A DNA stretch of 60,000 nt from Hydractinia symbiolongicarpus (Eukaryota; Cnidaria; Hydrozoa; Anthoathecata; Hydractiniidae): positions 5,272,001 through 5,332,000 of the forward strand of contig NC_079881.1 of the NCBI RefSeq assembly GCF_029227915.1. The letters are read 5' to 3'. The notes beneath the pieces are model-generated. The model ran no database searches and had not been told where the DNA came from. It worked only from the letters and a program-made list of their open reading frames with translations. Shown in pieces: positions 1 through 48,400 of the stretch. The position numbers were made by a program, and so were the translations under genes. Positions within the stretch are counted from its first letter, which is position 1; each line of letters opens with the position of its first letter.

Positions 1-382
1 CGGCCGCTGACTTTAAATAGGCAAGAATCCCTGGGACGAGGTTGATTCTAAACAATCACAACAATCAAGGCTGCGGAAATTTCAGTCTTAAGAAGATATT
101 TATCCATTGTTCCTTGTGTTTTAATCAGGGAAAAAGAATACATTGTCTGTAAATTATATTGGCACCTTGGGGGAAAAACTTTTGCGGAACTTATTTTTGC
201 CAAACCTATTTTTGCCATTTTGAGCCCTGGTCGCAATAAGCATATGTAAAATGCGAAATAGGGTATTTTTGTGCAGTATTTTCGTCAAGTAGTGCAGGAA
301 TTTAACAGATCTCCACGGCTATTACATCAGGTCTGTCACACACTAAATGATACACTTAAAACTAGTGAACTAATATACACAC

Positions 383-34858
<34,476 letters not shown>

Positions 34859-37086
34859 CGTGAAAATCTTCTTTATCTTTTTCGATCAATTTGTATTGTT
34901 CGATGAAAAGTCATTTAATAAAGAGAAAAAATACGTACAAAAAAGATATCCTTATAGGAAAATTTTTTGACAATATATTTTATATTTAAATCAATTATAA
35001 ATTTTAATACAACCTGCTCAAAGTCAGTATGTTTTCAATAGTCTTAATTATTGAAGTCACCACTCGCAGTAAACTTTGGGGAGGTGACATAAAAATTTGA
35101 TACTAATATCACAGCAGTACTACATTAATTTTTTTTATAAATAATGATTTAACAGGTGTCTGTATACAGGTAGTTTTTGATGTCCATAGCTTTGCTTAGC
35201 AATTAAAAAAAAACATTTTAGTTCCCCGCAATCCTCATATTCGTGGTTAGTTCGTACGCCATTTTTTTGTATCAAGAAGTAAGGAAATTTCAATTAGTGC
35301 AAATTCAGACAGTTTAGGATAAATCTCTCTAATTCCGACCTATCGACATTCCCAGAGTTTCTTCCCATAGCTGTTCTGGCGCGAAGGCCAGTAACATGTT
35401 TATCAAAAAGGCAAAACAAACTTGGAATCAACTTGCTTTTCAAACCCGTGCTGGACTCCAAATTTTACTGCTTTTGATTTCACAGTCTTTTACTGTAAAA
35501 GTGTGGTGATTTCTTAATTAAAAAGCATATGTTAGACACTATCATTTCTTTTATTTCTTTTTTATAGATTTTTTAAGTTTAAAATTTGTGCAAAAATAAG
35601 AGATATAAATGAATGTTATGAAATTTAGGAGGGATAAGAATTTTTACGATAACTATAAATAAATAATCACATAAAAATAGCGCAACAGTGATAAATCTAA
35701 CGTTGTTATGACTACCAATGATTGCTATGGAAACAATCAAAATATTCCACCATATGAAAGCGCATATTTTTATCATGTCATGCATCTATTTTCTAACAAA
35801 AATGCATGTTTTCTTTTCTTATAAGACATGAAGCAAACGACTAACTAATAAAAATTGCAAGTTTTTTCAAAGTAGTTTCTTATTTTGACAGTAAAAACCT
35901 CTCAAATTTTAAGGTAATTTTACAAGGAAAATTTTTTTAAAGTTTGACAATTAAAAATATGACTTTTACATCATTTCAACAGACGTTTATCACCATATAC
36001 GCAAAAAGATAAAATAATGTCCTTTCTTTATCATCTAAACTAATTTTTATTCTGTTAAAATCGTCAGTTTTTAAGTTGCCTACAAATTTGTTAGTATAAC
36101 TTCACTCGACGATTGATTACAATTGATGGGAGGTATGTTGAAAAAAGTTTCCTTCAGAAATTTTTATAATTTCAAAACAAGCAAGTTTCTTAATATTTTG
36201 GAAGGCGACTAGTAAATTTCTTTTAAAGTCGTGTCTTAAAAAAAAAAATGTTCAATGCTGAACAATACTCGTGGAGCGTGTACTTAAAATAATTTTCTCA
36301 CTCGAAGCATGTAAAATGTTGGCTTTTACCTTCCTCTCTCTCTCCACACTAAAACATGTTACATTTGACCCGTGAAAATTTCGATGTTTATTTTTTCACA
36401 TTCGTGGTCCAACGTGTTGTGTCAGCCGTTTTCAATTCCTCGTAACATTCCAGGGCTCTATTTTGGCGGGAATTTCACGAGATAAGTAAGATGATAAAGC
36501 TGAACTGGATATTATGTCAGTGAGCAGCTTGTTATGATTTCGAATTACACCTGAATTCGTAATATTGCGTAACATCTTGGAGAAAGCAACACACTGTCTC
36601 TTTCTCCAATGTAACATCGTACGTAACGTAACATCGATTTTCACGTTAAAAATTTTACGAATTTGCTTTAGGACCGCGTGTAGAAGAATAGATGCAGTAT
36701 TAAAAGACACGCTGAGCTTCGTTAAAACTCCATTTTTTTACAATTTGCGATAACGGAAAAACTTATGGATGCTGGGTTTAAAACGAAAAGGTAAGTTACT
36801 TCTTGGTTACTCTTGATAAGTTTTTAGCTTTTTTATACCGTTGGTGTATTAAGACATGACAACCTTTGGAGGTCAAAAGATTTTTTTGTTGAAATAAAGA
36901 AACTGCTAACTTATAAATATTTCATCGTATCGTACTTTTAAAATGTATGAATATAAAACTCATACCTTATTTCATGTTATTTTCGCACACATTTTTTTTA
37001 CGCGTTCAATTTTACGCATCTAGGGTTAGCATACATTTACTTTTTACAGAACTCCTGGCGAATTTTATGAACACATGGATTGTAAC

Positions 37087-37146
37087 GTTTCGGGAGATCC
37101 TTCTCCCATCATCAAGCCCGATGATGGGAGAAGGATCTCCCGAAAC
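37087..37146. repeat. 27-bp perfect inverted repeat with 6-nt loop
   Basis: Arms 37087-37113 and 37120-37146, loop AAGCCC. Each arm, read outward, contains GATGA - GGGAG AAGGAT CTCCC - GAAAC, an arrangement close to a hammerhead ribozyme core. Lies between the two genes. Confidence 0.85.
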
Positions 37147-37631
37147 ATCGCCTACTAAACTATCATGTTCAAGAAATGATAAACTTTACACAGTAATATG
37201 AATACTGAACAGACAAACCGAAATAATATCTTCAACATGGATTGTACGTCTTAAAAAATTAAGTTTAGATTGGCGCTCAATCGCTACATCAACCTTGGAT
37301 TTACACGAAACAACATGGATTATATTGATGGTATTTTATGCCATTTTATTACGCGCAATCTACTTTTCGCGCACTCTTTTATTTCACGCACGTTAAATTT
37401 TCGCGCAGCCAAAAGCGAAAAAACAAGTCATGTTATTGATCCTGTTCACGTAAGACTGATTTCACAACGGGCTTTTCAAAATTATCGTTGTTTGCTTTTA
37501 AAAGTTTGTGTGAGTTTACTTCACCCTTATTTCCAAGGACTTTTGGCCTTTTGACAAGAAGATATGTAAAACATTCCGAAGAACGAAGGCGGAGTAAATG
37601 TTCAAAAAATAATGGATTCTTAAAATATGCA

Positions 37632-37663
37632 TCCGGAAGTGGACAATACCGTTCACTTCCGGA
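37632..37663. promoter_or_regulatory. Inverted pair of ETS-type motifs
   Basis: TCCGGAAGTG at 37632 and CACTTCCGGA at 37654, 12 bp apart. CCGGAAGTG is the consensus of ETS/GABP factors. It could regulate gene A, but the distance (2.8 kb) is long. Function is inferred only. Confidence 0.35.
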
Positions 37664-39239
37664 GACGGAAATAGAAGACCGACATGTTCCTGTACGTTCA
37701 AAAGGTGCGTTCGGATGATCACCACCGCTGCAACTACCTTAATCTTGTTCCCAGGCCCCTAATCATATCCGTATCATCGTCCCAATGATAGAAAAAATAC
37801 AAGATGCCATGGTTGCAACTCTTTTTGTTAGTTTAAAGGATCTCTACAACCTCGTCCTCGGGGCTTTTATACGCCTTCGATTTCTGATGGGACCAGAATT
37901 TATAGGCGAAGAAAAGTCCTGGGGACAAGGAGTAGTTTTTTATCTACTTAATCTACACTGCAATTTATTTTCACTGCAAGCGTTTAGGATACATGCTTTT
38001 TATAAGAATTTTTTTTTAGTATATTCTTAAAAAAAAGCGTGTAAGCCAGTGTTTTTTCAGCACGCAAAGAGGAGCAGCTGAATTATATGAAAAGTTTTTC
38101 AAATCACGCAGCAAAAAAAAATCATAACCAAAGAGTTTGTACGGCAACCGAAAGTGATTTGCCAAATTTTGTCATGACATCCACAACAAGCTACACGCAA
38201 ACGGCATGAAAAATATATAAAGAATTTAAAATACCAACCTTGTCCCCATACATGCTTGTTTCAGGTTATCTTGCTTCGTCCGCAAGAGAAGTAAAGAGAA
38301 CCTGGGAACGAGGGCGATCTCTTAAAAGTTTCTCATCCCTAGGGTTTGTTGCCTAGCGCTTACTTGACGGTATTTTCGCCGCCACCTCGATGTCAAAAAG
38401 GAAAAAGCACCTGGTGACGAGGGTGAGTTTGACGGTGGTCTGGGTATTGCGCAAAGCACTAACGATTCATGTCTACACGTTTTTCATTTGGAAGGTAGTA
38501 AATTTATCACCAATAATTCAGATCAAATACATCAAACATGACATTTATTTTTTATCTATTTTAGTCAATCGTTATTAAAGTGTTTATTTGGGGAATAATA
38601 TATAAATAAAGAATTTTGAGTGCTTCTTTTTTCTGTTTAATAAAATGAAGAAAAAATAACAACAAATAATATCGTGCAAAAATACAAATTCCTTCAAAAT
38701 ACAGGTCGTCCAGTGCAAGTGCTACATATATAGGTTTTTTAATTTTTTAACGAGCATATCTTGCCTAACATTGTACCTTTCTGCATCTTTTTTTTTTGAA
38801 ATCAAACAAGATAAACCAACATGAACGTCATCTTTCAAAATGCTTGTTTTCTTTACTTGTATCTAAATTCACTTTTCAAAAATTTTTTTAATTGATGCAT
38901 CATTTCCACATTTCCACATGCACAGCCTACCACTTTAAAACCAAAACATTTTATGAAAAGAAAAAAGTAAAGTATAAATATCGAAGATTTAAAAATAAAA
39001 AAAATGTTGGTTTTCATTACGTCGGTTTAACATGAGATGATTTCATGCCACCACGGGCTGGGGTTAGAAGTATTCGCGAGAATTCGACCATACGAATTTC
39101 ATAACAAGGACCGTCATAAAATGAAACAGCGTAATAAAACCAACAATGCAAAAAAACAAGATGTCAATTTGTCACACAATATTGTGTCTCTGTTATATAC
39201 AACGTCAAGTTTCAAATCACTAGCTATTCCTCTTCACCC

Positions 39240-39473
39240 TTACGACGAATCAACTTCTGAATCCGATGAACTTTTGCCGTCGTCGTTGTCGGAGTCGTTA
39301 TCGCTTGACGATTCGCCGTCCATTCTGGATTGATTCGACATTTCCGAAGCTCTTCCTTGTTCCTGGAGCAAGTCGTCCCTTCGTTTCAAAACAGCAGCAG
39401 CAAGAAAAACTTTTGATTCTGTCAGCGTCATTCTTCTTAACTTCCTCTCCAAAACCTGGATACCGTCACACAG
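39240..39473 (-). CDS. Gene B exon B25: terminal coiled coil and acidic Ser/Asp end, stop
   Basis: LCDGIQVLERKLRRMTLTES, then KVFLAAAVLKRRDDLLQEQG, with heptad-like spacing as expected for the C-terminal coiled coil with which PKD1 proteins bind PKD2 partners. The end is rich in Ser, Asp and Glu (SSSDNDSDNDDGK) and could be a casein-kinase-type phosphorylation target. TAA at 39242-39240. Minus-strand AATAAA candidates occur only about 650 bp downstream (near 38582). Confidence 0.88.
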   Translation of the reverse strand: MCDGIQVLERKLRRMTLTESKVFLAAAVLKRRDDLLQEQGRASEMSNQSRMDGESSSDNDSDNDDGKSSSDSEVDSS

Positions 39474-42400
39474 CTAACATAAAAAGGAAACAAAAAAGCC
39501 ATGCATAATGTTTGATTTCTTGTTGAGAGCTATGGGCATGCGCACTCTGTGGGTTAAAAAATGCAAACAAGAGACCACAGAAGTCAAATTTTGCTTAAGA
39601 TTTGTTAAACCTTTTTTTTTATTTAAAAAAAGGGAATGTAGTTGAAAAAAAATTTTGGATTTTGTAAACATAACTAAGTTATCATAGGCTGAATCATAGT
39701 AACATAAATAATATTATATTAAACCATATCTTAATGTTGTCTGCCGGATACAGGAAATCATTATGACCAGTTGGTAGAGAATAGACAGGAAGGGTGAAAG
39801 AAGGAAAGGGCCAGTACAGTCACTGACAGTCACCATACCTCTTTATCGTACAAGAAGTACTCAAGTCCTAATACTGCCACCAACATATTCTTTTTCTTCT
39901 CGTCAGCTTTCCTAGGTTCAAACCATTTTGTTTGTCTTGAATCCTCGCTTTCGAAGTTACCTAGCGCGTAAACACAGTTATCGCAGCGCTCTTCTAACTT
40001 CTCCATCATTACCTCCCAATCTGTCTTCCATTCGCTATAGATGGGAACGTCAGGACCTAAACAACAGAATTGTGCACACGTAACATGACGCCGATGTATA
40101 TGCAAGTATATCTCAAGGAGTGGCTAACTAGCTTGCAGCGATAATCGAGGCTATAAAAAGTTTTTTTTCAGAACGGAGTGAACACCTAAAAAGAATTCTG
40201 ACAAAATAATTTTGATCACGCATTCGAATGGGGAAAATATTGTCTGTAGCAACGAAAAGCTTTTGTTTTTAAAAAAACTTAGAAACCTTGTTGATTGCGT
40301 AAAGCAACTCCACATTGAATAATCCAATACAGTCCAACCAAGTGATACTCTTCAGAAATTGGCCTGACGCAATTAATTTTTTTAGCAATTACATTTTAAC
40401 TTATCGCAAATATCAAGTGGAAATCTACTTCAGTTGTGGCACTTTATAGAAAGCTAAAGTGCCAGAACCCCCAATAAAGAAGACCACCCCCTTCTTCAAA
40501 AAGACACCCTTTAAAAATAAAAAAATCACTACTATTGATGCTTATATAGTTGACCAAAAATCCACGCCAACAGTACTACTGCAAACATTCGCTATTTCGA
40601 AAACATTTTCGCATTATGACCTTGCTGTTTAAAAGTTAATTAGTAAGTACCTCGTTAAGTTGAAAAAATATTGTCAAATCGAGATCTAAATTTATTAGGA
40701 ACCAACTTAACAATCCATAATTCTGGAACAAGCACAAATATTTCCCTAGTGACTTTCCAGAGAACTATTTTGGACCGGAAATCAACAAAAATAAAGAAGT
40801 ACTACACACCTGTCGTAGAACCAGCTATCTTTTTAACTCTGTTCGCCATATACGACAAGACATTTGCTTCTTCTGTGTTATCTTCTTCTTCCCTCACAGT
40901 AGCGAACGAATCGCACACAATACCGACAAACATATTTATCAGCACCATTTGGATGGCCAGCATGTAGGAGAAGAACAGAATTGGACCAATGACAGGAGCA
41001 TTATCAAGGAACTCATAAACTTTGAATTTACCTAGAAACATTTTCGTGAGCGAAACAAAGGTTTTCCCAACTGTTGAATAAGCCGGTAGCTTATCAACAA
41101 ACATGCAATGCGCGAGCGATACATACGCCATGAAGATGATCATAAAGAGTAACGCAAATGAACGCAACGGCTTTCCAACTATGGACATCGTTTTTGTTAG
41201 CAAACCAATACGTCTGTTAAATCTCAAAATGCGCAGAAATTCCAAGTTGGTAAAGAACACCACAAATCCAATAAAAGCCATGATAAAGAATTCAAGTTGG
41301 CCAACATACGTGAAACTTGCAAAAAGCTCGGGTTCCTCCTTATATTCTGCAGTTGCCCATTTAACGGCCAGCATTCGTGCTCCGGTGCAAACGATGGCAC
41401 TAAGTGAGCAGAGCGTGACAACCACGTGCAGAAAATTCCATGGGTTGGACAGGTATGCCATGAATCCCTGTCTTTTGCCATGTTTGATCGCTTTATACAA
41501 ACCAACAAGGGTTACGACGGTAAAAGCCAAATCAAACAGCATAATAATCGAACCGAGACCTCCGACATAACGATAAAGTCTTAACGACTGAATGTTAGTG
41601 AAAAAATTCCACCCGCCAGTTGGTAAGATTTCATGTAACATGGTCACGATTAACAGCAGATTCGTGTTGGCGTTATATATGTTGCTTTCAACGAACAAAG
41701 CGCGGGTATAGCGATCAACCCAGAAATTATCTTTCATCGCTTTAACGATAGCCTTTGCAAACTTTTTCTTAGGACCAATGTTGACGGAATAGGAAGATCC
41801 ACTATATGTTGCAAACTTGCCGAAGAACGGGAAACTTTTAAGTTCCGCGGCACCTAAAATGAACAAAAAACATGTCGTAATCGGCTATAGTAATAGGTTA
41901 AGTCTGTTGTAAGGCGTGTAAGGCTTAAAAAGAGGACGTTTTGTCGTCTCATTTGTTCACTATTTAAAAAAAAAAATTTTTTATTTTTTTTTATCTTTCT
42001 ATATTACGTTTGTCCAGTACTCCCATTTAAAAGGCTTGTCTTTGGTTTCTCCTGAAACCTCCAAAAGCATTTTGGGTAATATGCTGCTCAACAGATCACT
42101 GGTGAGATTTTTCTCGTTTAATTTTTAGTAGTATAGTATGTATTATCGACCTTAAAGGCTGCATGCACTGCCTAGTGTATAGGGACCTTTAAAATAGACA
42201 TACCAGTGTAGAAAGACCTTAAAAAGGGACGCAGTATTATTAAAAAAATGCTTACTTTGATAACTCCAAGGCGTTTCCAATCCTAAGTACATGGCTTTCC
42301 TTTTGCCTCTTCTCAACTGTAAGCGCAAGGATCGGTTGATAGGTGGCGTCCAACCATAGTGATAATTATTAGTGTCTTCCACTCCCATACTATAGCCTGC

Positions 42401-45400
42401 GTTACACTCAACCACCAGGTCAACAAAAACGGGATGTTTCGTGCATGACACTGAAAGAAAAAGACATATAGGTTGTATAGCAGAACGCACTGGGGAATTT
42501 TTTGAACATGCTAATACAAACGAGCAAGAATCCCAAAAATTTAAACCACAAGCGCAAGAAATTTTTTAAACAGCGAGAATCCTACAGCAAAATTTTTTAA
42601 TATATCGCATTTTGATTTTATGCAGGGCATCTAAGTCACCTACTCATTCGAAAGTACCTTTTTTGTGAAAGCTACGTTAGGAAAAATACTAATTCTACCT
42701 CTAATGACTAAATATATTGCGCAGGATGAAACAGCTTAGGACTAACCACCAAAAATAAGTCCCACACATTACCCTTAACTTACTTGATTTTACACGCAGT
42801 TGTCGTATCCTTGCCATGGCGAGAACCTTCGAAGCTTCTGTGTCAGCTGTGAAGCCTGGCTCATAAGTTTTATCGCCATTGTACCAACCGTTGGGAAATA
42901 AATATTCGGTCACAGAATACCGAATCCAGTCAAACCATTGAAGGCGATTTGAAACCTTGAAATAAATAAATATAAAAAAAGTAAAAATCATGGTTTCTGT
43001 TCCGTCGTGAAATAAATTGTTTGGTGAAATCATAGGAATGATGGTGTCTGATGATAAGATTTTTTAATTTTGAGATTATAAGTATAAAGATATGTGTACA
43101 CTTCATGAGTTCTTTTTACATCGCATCTTAGAGACATTAATTATTTGACCTAACAAGGGTCTGTGGGATATAGCAAGGGCCTGCGGGGTATAACAACTGC
43201 CTGCGGGGTAAAACAAGGACCTGCGGGGTACAGAAAGGGCTTGCGGGGTATAAGAAAGGCCTGTGGGGTATAGCAAGGAACTGCAGGATTTAGCAAGTGT
43301 GTACGAGGTATAGCAAGGGTAAGCGACAGGTACATACTTGGTCTGCTTTTACAACTTTTCTTTTTTCCCCATACTCATCAGCATAGGAGACACTTTGGAA
43401 ATACGACTGTAACACGCCATTATCTTGACACTGCTTCCGCACGCTGTTGGATAATTGAAATGAATACGGGTCAGACGCTGCGTAAGCCACCATCAAACAC
43501 AGCACAACAAACATGAGATGTACCACTATTTCTCTGATGATTGCTTTGATTCGTTTTTCCTAAAAATAGAAAACACGGCTTGTTATTATACACGCAGAGG
43601 TAAAAATAAAAACAGTGGACGAGGTTTGTTACGTAGGTACTCTCTGGACAAAGCAGACCAAGGAAGAGAATCAAGAACGATGTTGTACTTAAGAATATGA
43701 GAACTTCAACAACGGTTCTCTAACAGAAAAAAATACTTAGTGAACATATAAAGAAGAAAGGTTGACACTCGTTTGTATATTTACCACTTTGTAAAAAAAA
43801 ATTACCTAAATTATATAATATTCAACTAAGTCTTTGTAGCAGCCAGGTAGTAGGGATCACTTGTTATAATATGTACACTTATTGCCCTGGACGTTAATTA
43901 AAAAAGTTGAAGTCAACCTAGGCGTTTAGTTGAGAAGGGGAGATAATTCTAAGGGGCGTTTATCTTAGTTTGGGTTGTTAATCCTTTCAACCGAGCTCCA
44001 GAAGAAAAAAAAATTGTGCATGAACATCTTTGATAAGTGAAAAATTGAACAATATCCTCAAGAATAAATAAGAACGTATTATAGTTATGTTTAAAAAAGC
44101 ATTGCTTTTTTAATAATCTTTTGCATAACGAATATGGGCGTTTATTCACACATGGTAGATTGGTTGAACATAGACACAAGGGTGATTAGGTTTTACTCTT
44201 GGCGTTTATTAGAGCATGGGCGATTATCCAGAAGTGGGCGTTGGAACGGTCATTTACCGGTCATATGCATATACATAATTCGAACATAACAGTAAATCTA
44301 CTAACTTCTACGGCATAACACTCGCGAAAACATTCGCTAATATTTTTACGTTTTTTTGCATACGATTATACGCGAAATATCACTAATTTACATATAGGTG
44401 GAAAAACATTTTATCAACAAACAAAAAAAGCGTTGTAACATACCATTAGTCGTTGCTGTCGAGATTCCTCCAAACGTCTTTCATCTGGCATTTTGAATGT
44501 ATTCAAAGTCTTCAGGATGTCATCATCTTCACCTAATGAATCTTCCGCATCTTCATCTAAAAACAAATAGTTTCAACTTACATAGCACTAAAAAGCACAG
44601 CATTGTATATTAAAATAAAAAATGACATCGTATCCGTGCACAATATACCACTACAGAGCACAACATGGTATATTACAATAAAAATAGCTTGATAACCGTG
44701 TACAATATAGCATTACAAAGCACAATATGGCATATTACGTTAAAATATGATAAGTAAGCGTGCACAATATACCACTATAGAGCACAACCTAGTATATTAG
44801 AATCAAAGATGGCCGTATAACAGTATACAAGATAGAGCAATAAGAAACAATATTTACCAGTCTCTTCTATTTTTTTCCTCTTAGTTTGTTTATTTTCATC
44901 TTCGTCCTTAGTTGGGTCTTTCACAATGAGTGCAAATATGACAGATAAAACAAGTACCTACAAGATATGGTAGTGATTCGATGTAAATAAAAACATCTTT
45001 TAGTCAATGCAACTATACTACAAAAGTCAAAAGAGAAAAAACAGCAGAAGCAAATATTCACTGAAATGAATTTCAAAGAGTTTATAAAAGAGGAAGAATT
45101 ACGTCATTTGCAGCTAACATTTCGACCCTTTTTTCACCATATTATTTACGTCCGTTTTAGTATATAAATCATTTGGGTGACGTTGTCGTGGTGAGATTTG
45201 TTTTTGTATGAAATTTAATCTCAAATGTACGAGAAGAAGAGCCTTACATTTGATGAGAAATTTGATGAGAAAATGTCTGCTTCTGCTTAAACTATGCATC
45301 AGATTAATAACATACCTTTACAGGTTGGATAATCAAGACAGACTGGAAAAACGAGACAAGCATAGACACAATCCATTTATCTGATTTTTCCTTTCCAAAT

Positions 45401-48400
45401 GTAAACCCGTACAGGATGACGAAGAATGCACTGACAGCGGAAGTGACAAACACGAAAAAGTAGGCGATATATATCAACCAGTGAGGTAATGGGTTCTTCT
45501 TCTTTTTCATTTTCTCATCTTCGTCATCTTCCCGTCCAGCAAATAGAATTGATTTAAGAAAGTTGACTCGCTTGTTGTGCTTCTTCGCTTTGCCTGAATA
45601 AACAACAACAATAAATAATTACGATCTAAATGAATATATTGGGAGAAATTTTTGCAGGAAAAAATATGTTTTGAAAAACCGTGAAATTATTTTTTTGACC
45701 CTAGCCGCAGAAATATGGCAAATCGATTAATTAATAGCTCTTCTATAAATTCGATGTCAGATAGGTCAATCGCAAAATTTTACCCCTCAATTAAACAAAA
45801 ATTATCGAATTCCGCCATTTCTACGACCCAAACTGGGACTACGCAGGGTTGTGTCTATTGCTAACCCATTTTATAAAAACACTTTTAGGCTACAACAATT
45901 TTCAAAAAATTACACCTTATTCCACAAAAACACTAAAATCAGGGTTTGGGTTCAGTCTCTTTTTTTGTTGTAGGTTAGGCATCTGGTCCAAGTTTAAAAG
46001 AAAACGCCTGCATTACCTTCTTCTTCTAAGTCAATGTTGGAAGCAGCTACAGGGACAGAAGAACCTGCCTCTTCCTCTTCCTCTTCTTTATATTTTTCTG
46101 CATTCTTGTCCCTCTTTGGACCAGCTTTTTTAAACAATGTTATAATCAACAGATTGGCAGGGATAACAATCAAACTGCTTGTAAAGCCCACGCGTATTTG
46201 AGTGATTGAGATAGTGAAAGGTCCAATACGGATCGCATCAGAAGGTGGTGCATCGTCTACAGATAACATCAAATACTTCAACCACTAGAAAATTTTGAGT
46301 CAAAACTACGGAGAAAAACTGTGGTGATTTTTTGCAAAGTTTATGTCTTTTTCGAAATTTTGTTTGATATAAGTATTTATAAAAAGAAATATGATAGCAA
46401 AAAAATAAGTAGAATAAAGATAAAAAAATATTGTGATGAAAATGACGGCAACGAAAAAAAATCCCACTTACCACCGGTGTAGAACATCGCATTTGCTAAC
46501 ATGGTTTTCAGAATCAGCGAGAAACATGTACTTAATCTTTGAACTGTAGTGAATGTACTTGCAGCAGGTCGCGTAAACACTGAAAACCAGATGTGTCCAT
46601 CGTAGAGGTTTTTTCGCGCCATTTGTGCGAACGCAAAACTGAATTCGGTCAGATCTTCTTTATCAGCTTTCTCGAGGCGTCGGTGGATCAAGCCATCATC
46701 TTCTGCAACATCCAACCATTTGTTGCACACGTATTGAAATTTTTGATACGTTTGGAGGTTTGTTATCTAGAGAAAGTCAAAGCGTTACAAGGTGGAAGTA
46801 ACAGGTAGAATTTTTCTACAATTAATCAGAGGATCAGTGTTCGGTCACCGAAGTATTTCCTGCGCTTTTTTATCCTTGTTAATATATTCCATAACAACTT
46901 AAAAAACTATGAATTAGAAAGGTGATTCCCCAACAATGAGTTTAATTTCCCTATAATTTTTGAAAAAAGCGTTATAACTAAATAATTGTTTATGTCTCAT
47001 AGCTGCTCACTTACTAACCTGAACTTGCATCAAAAACCACCCCGGAGAAGCGCCAGTGTTGTTATGCCAGATTTCAATCTCCTTGATATTCCCCAAACTA
47101 TATGGTACAGCCAGCAAGAAGGTGTCTGTTTCTCCTTTGTTGAAACATTTGCGGTTAGGATTGCTAAGTTTTCTTGGTTGTGTGTCGCTTTGCACACCGA
47201 ACAGTTTGATGAACACCTCTGATGTGGTGGTCGAACCTGTTTTGAATCCTGTTTGAACAGCTATTTCATAGTAGTATGTGTCGCCGCGATGATTATCTGA
47301 AAGTTCTGCTACTGCTGCCTAATAACAAAAAATAGTTACATCTGTAAAATCGGACACAGCTTTATAATCCGTTTTTCATACTTCGGATTGTGTACCTTTT
47401 AATTTAATAAGAAATCTTGTTATAACAGTAGAGAACCTTAGATTGTATCTGGTTCCAAGTATCCCCTTTTTACACATAGGAAAGAGAGTATTGCAATGAT
47501 ATGTTACTATTGCATTTTCATTTTCACATATCTATGTAATTCGTCCTTCTTTCGTACAATTATAATAAGTATAAATAATAAAGTATAATAAAAATTCCTA
47601 AATGTTGTTTGAAGCGTTTTTGCCATTTAACGAAATGTTGCATGTAAAACTGTTTTGAATTCACTGCAAAACAATTCAAATCACAAAGTTTATCACAAAA
47701 CAATCAAACTAATAAAAAAGTGTCAAGAATGTCAAGTGTCTAGAATCCTTCACAGAATTGGCAAGTCACTTTTAAAAACAGTTAGTAGGCAAGCAAGAAA
47801 ATCGCTGTTACTGCATACACATAAGCCGTGTTGGCGGCAATATAACTTTGCTCGTCACACTAGCACGCCTACACAATAAAATAATCCACGTCATTATCCG
47901 CGAAAGCTTCGAAATCCGTGGAATCTAAGTCCGCTTTGATCACTGAGAATGAAATTTGGCAAGTTAAAAAACTTTTTTGAACAGGATTGTGGGTCTTTAA
48001 AGTAATGTCCTTAACGAGACCGTAAGATTTTTGGACCCGTGAAATTTAGCTTTTAGCTTACCTTCTCCAAGTTCTTCTTATCCTTTCTACGAGCCCAAAC
48101 CAACATCATGAAGTACAGAACGATCAGTGACAAAACAACCGCAAACACAGTTGGATTTTCACCAAGATTCGAAAAACCAGAAAAGGCGGCTCCAAAGTCG
48201 ATTGGTTGCGGCTCTGCAAACGGACCACCGCCACCAAAGTCAGTTAAATGGTCACAATAACAAACGGTTTCACTATCTTTCGATTCCGTACTGACCTATA
48301 ATTGTATTAGGAATTGGGTAAATAATGCAATAAAAAGTAAAAATAATTAAAAAAAACGTTTTCATTTTCTAATAATGTTTTCAGTTATCGTGTCACTTTT

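Larger units (their letters stand above)
34859..39239. other. Region between gene B 3' end and gene A 5' end
   Basis: 4.4 kb with no open frame that looks like a protein family on either strand. It should include gene B's 3' UTR and the promoter of gene A. A/T-rich, with a 27-bp inverted repeat at 37087-37146, an inverted pair of CCGGAAGTG at 37633-37662, and several copies of a CCTGGGRACRAGG-like motif between 37.7 and 38.4 kb. Confidence 0.5.

Noticed and set aside
362-382. Gene A ending at the stop at about 362
   Set aside because: Possible, but the position matches the donor of gene B exon B24 (YDxE|GT), so splicing to a terminal exon outside the window is more likely.
36432-38578. Several 60-94-codon frames on both strands between the genes
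   Set aside because: No domain, no splice chain, composition like intergenic DNA; expected by chance.
43150-43335. Pro-rich repeat protein on the minus strand
   Set aside because: Frame through the 20-bp minisatellite in an intron. Gene B's own frame leaving exon B20 is different and stops soon.
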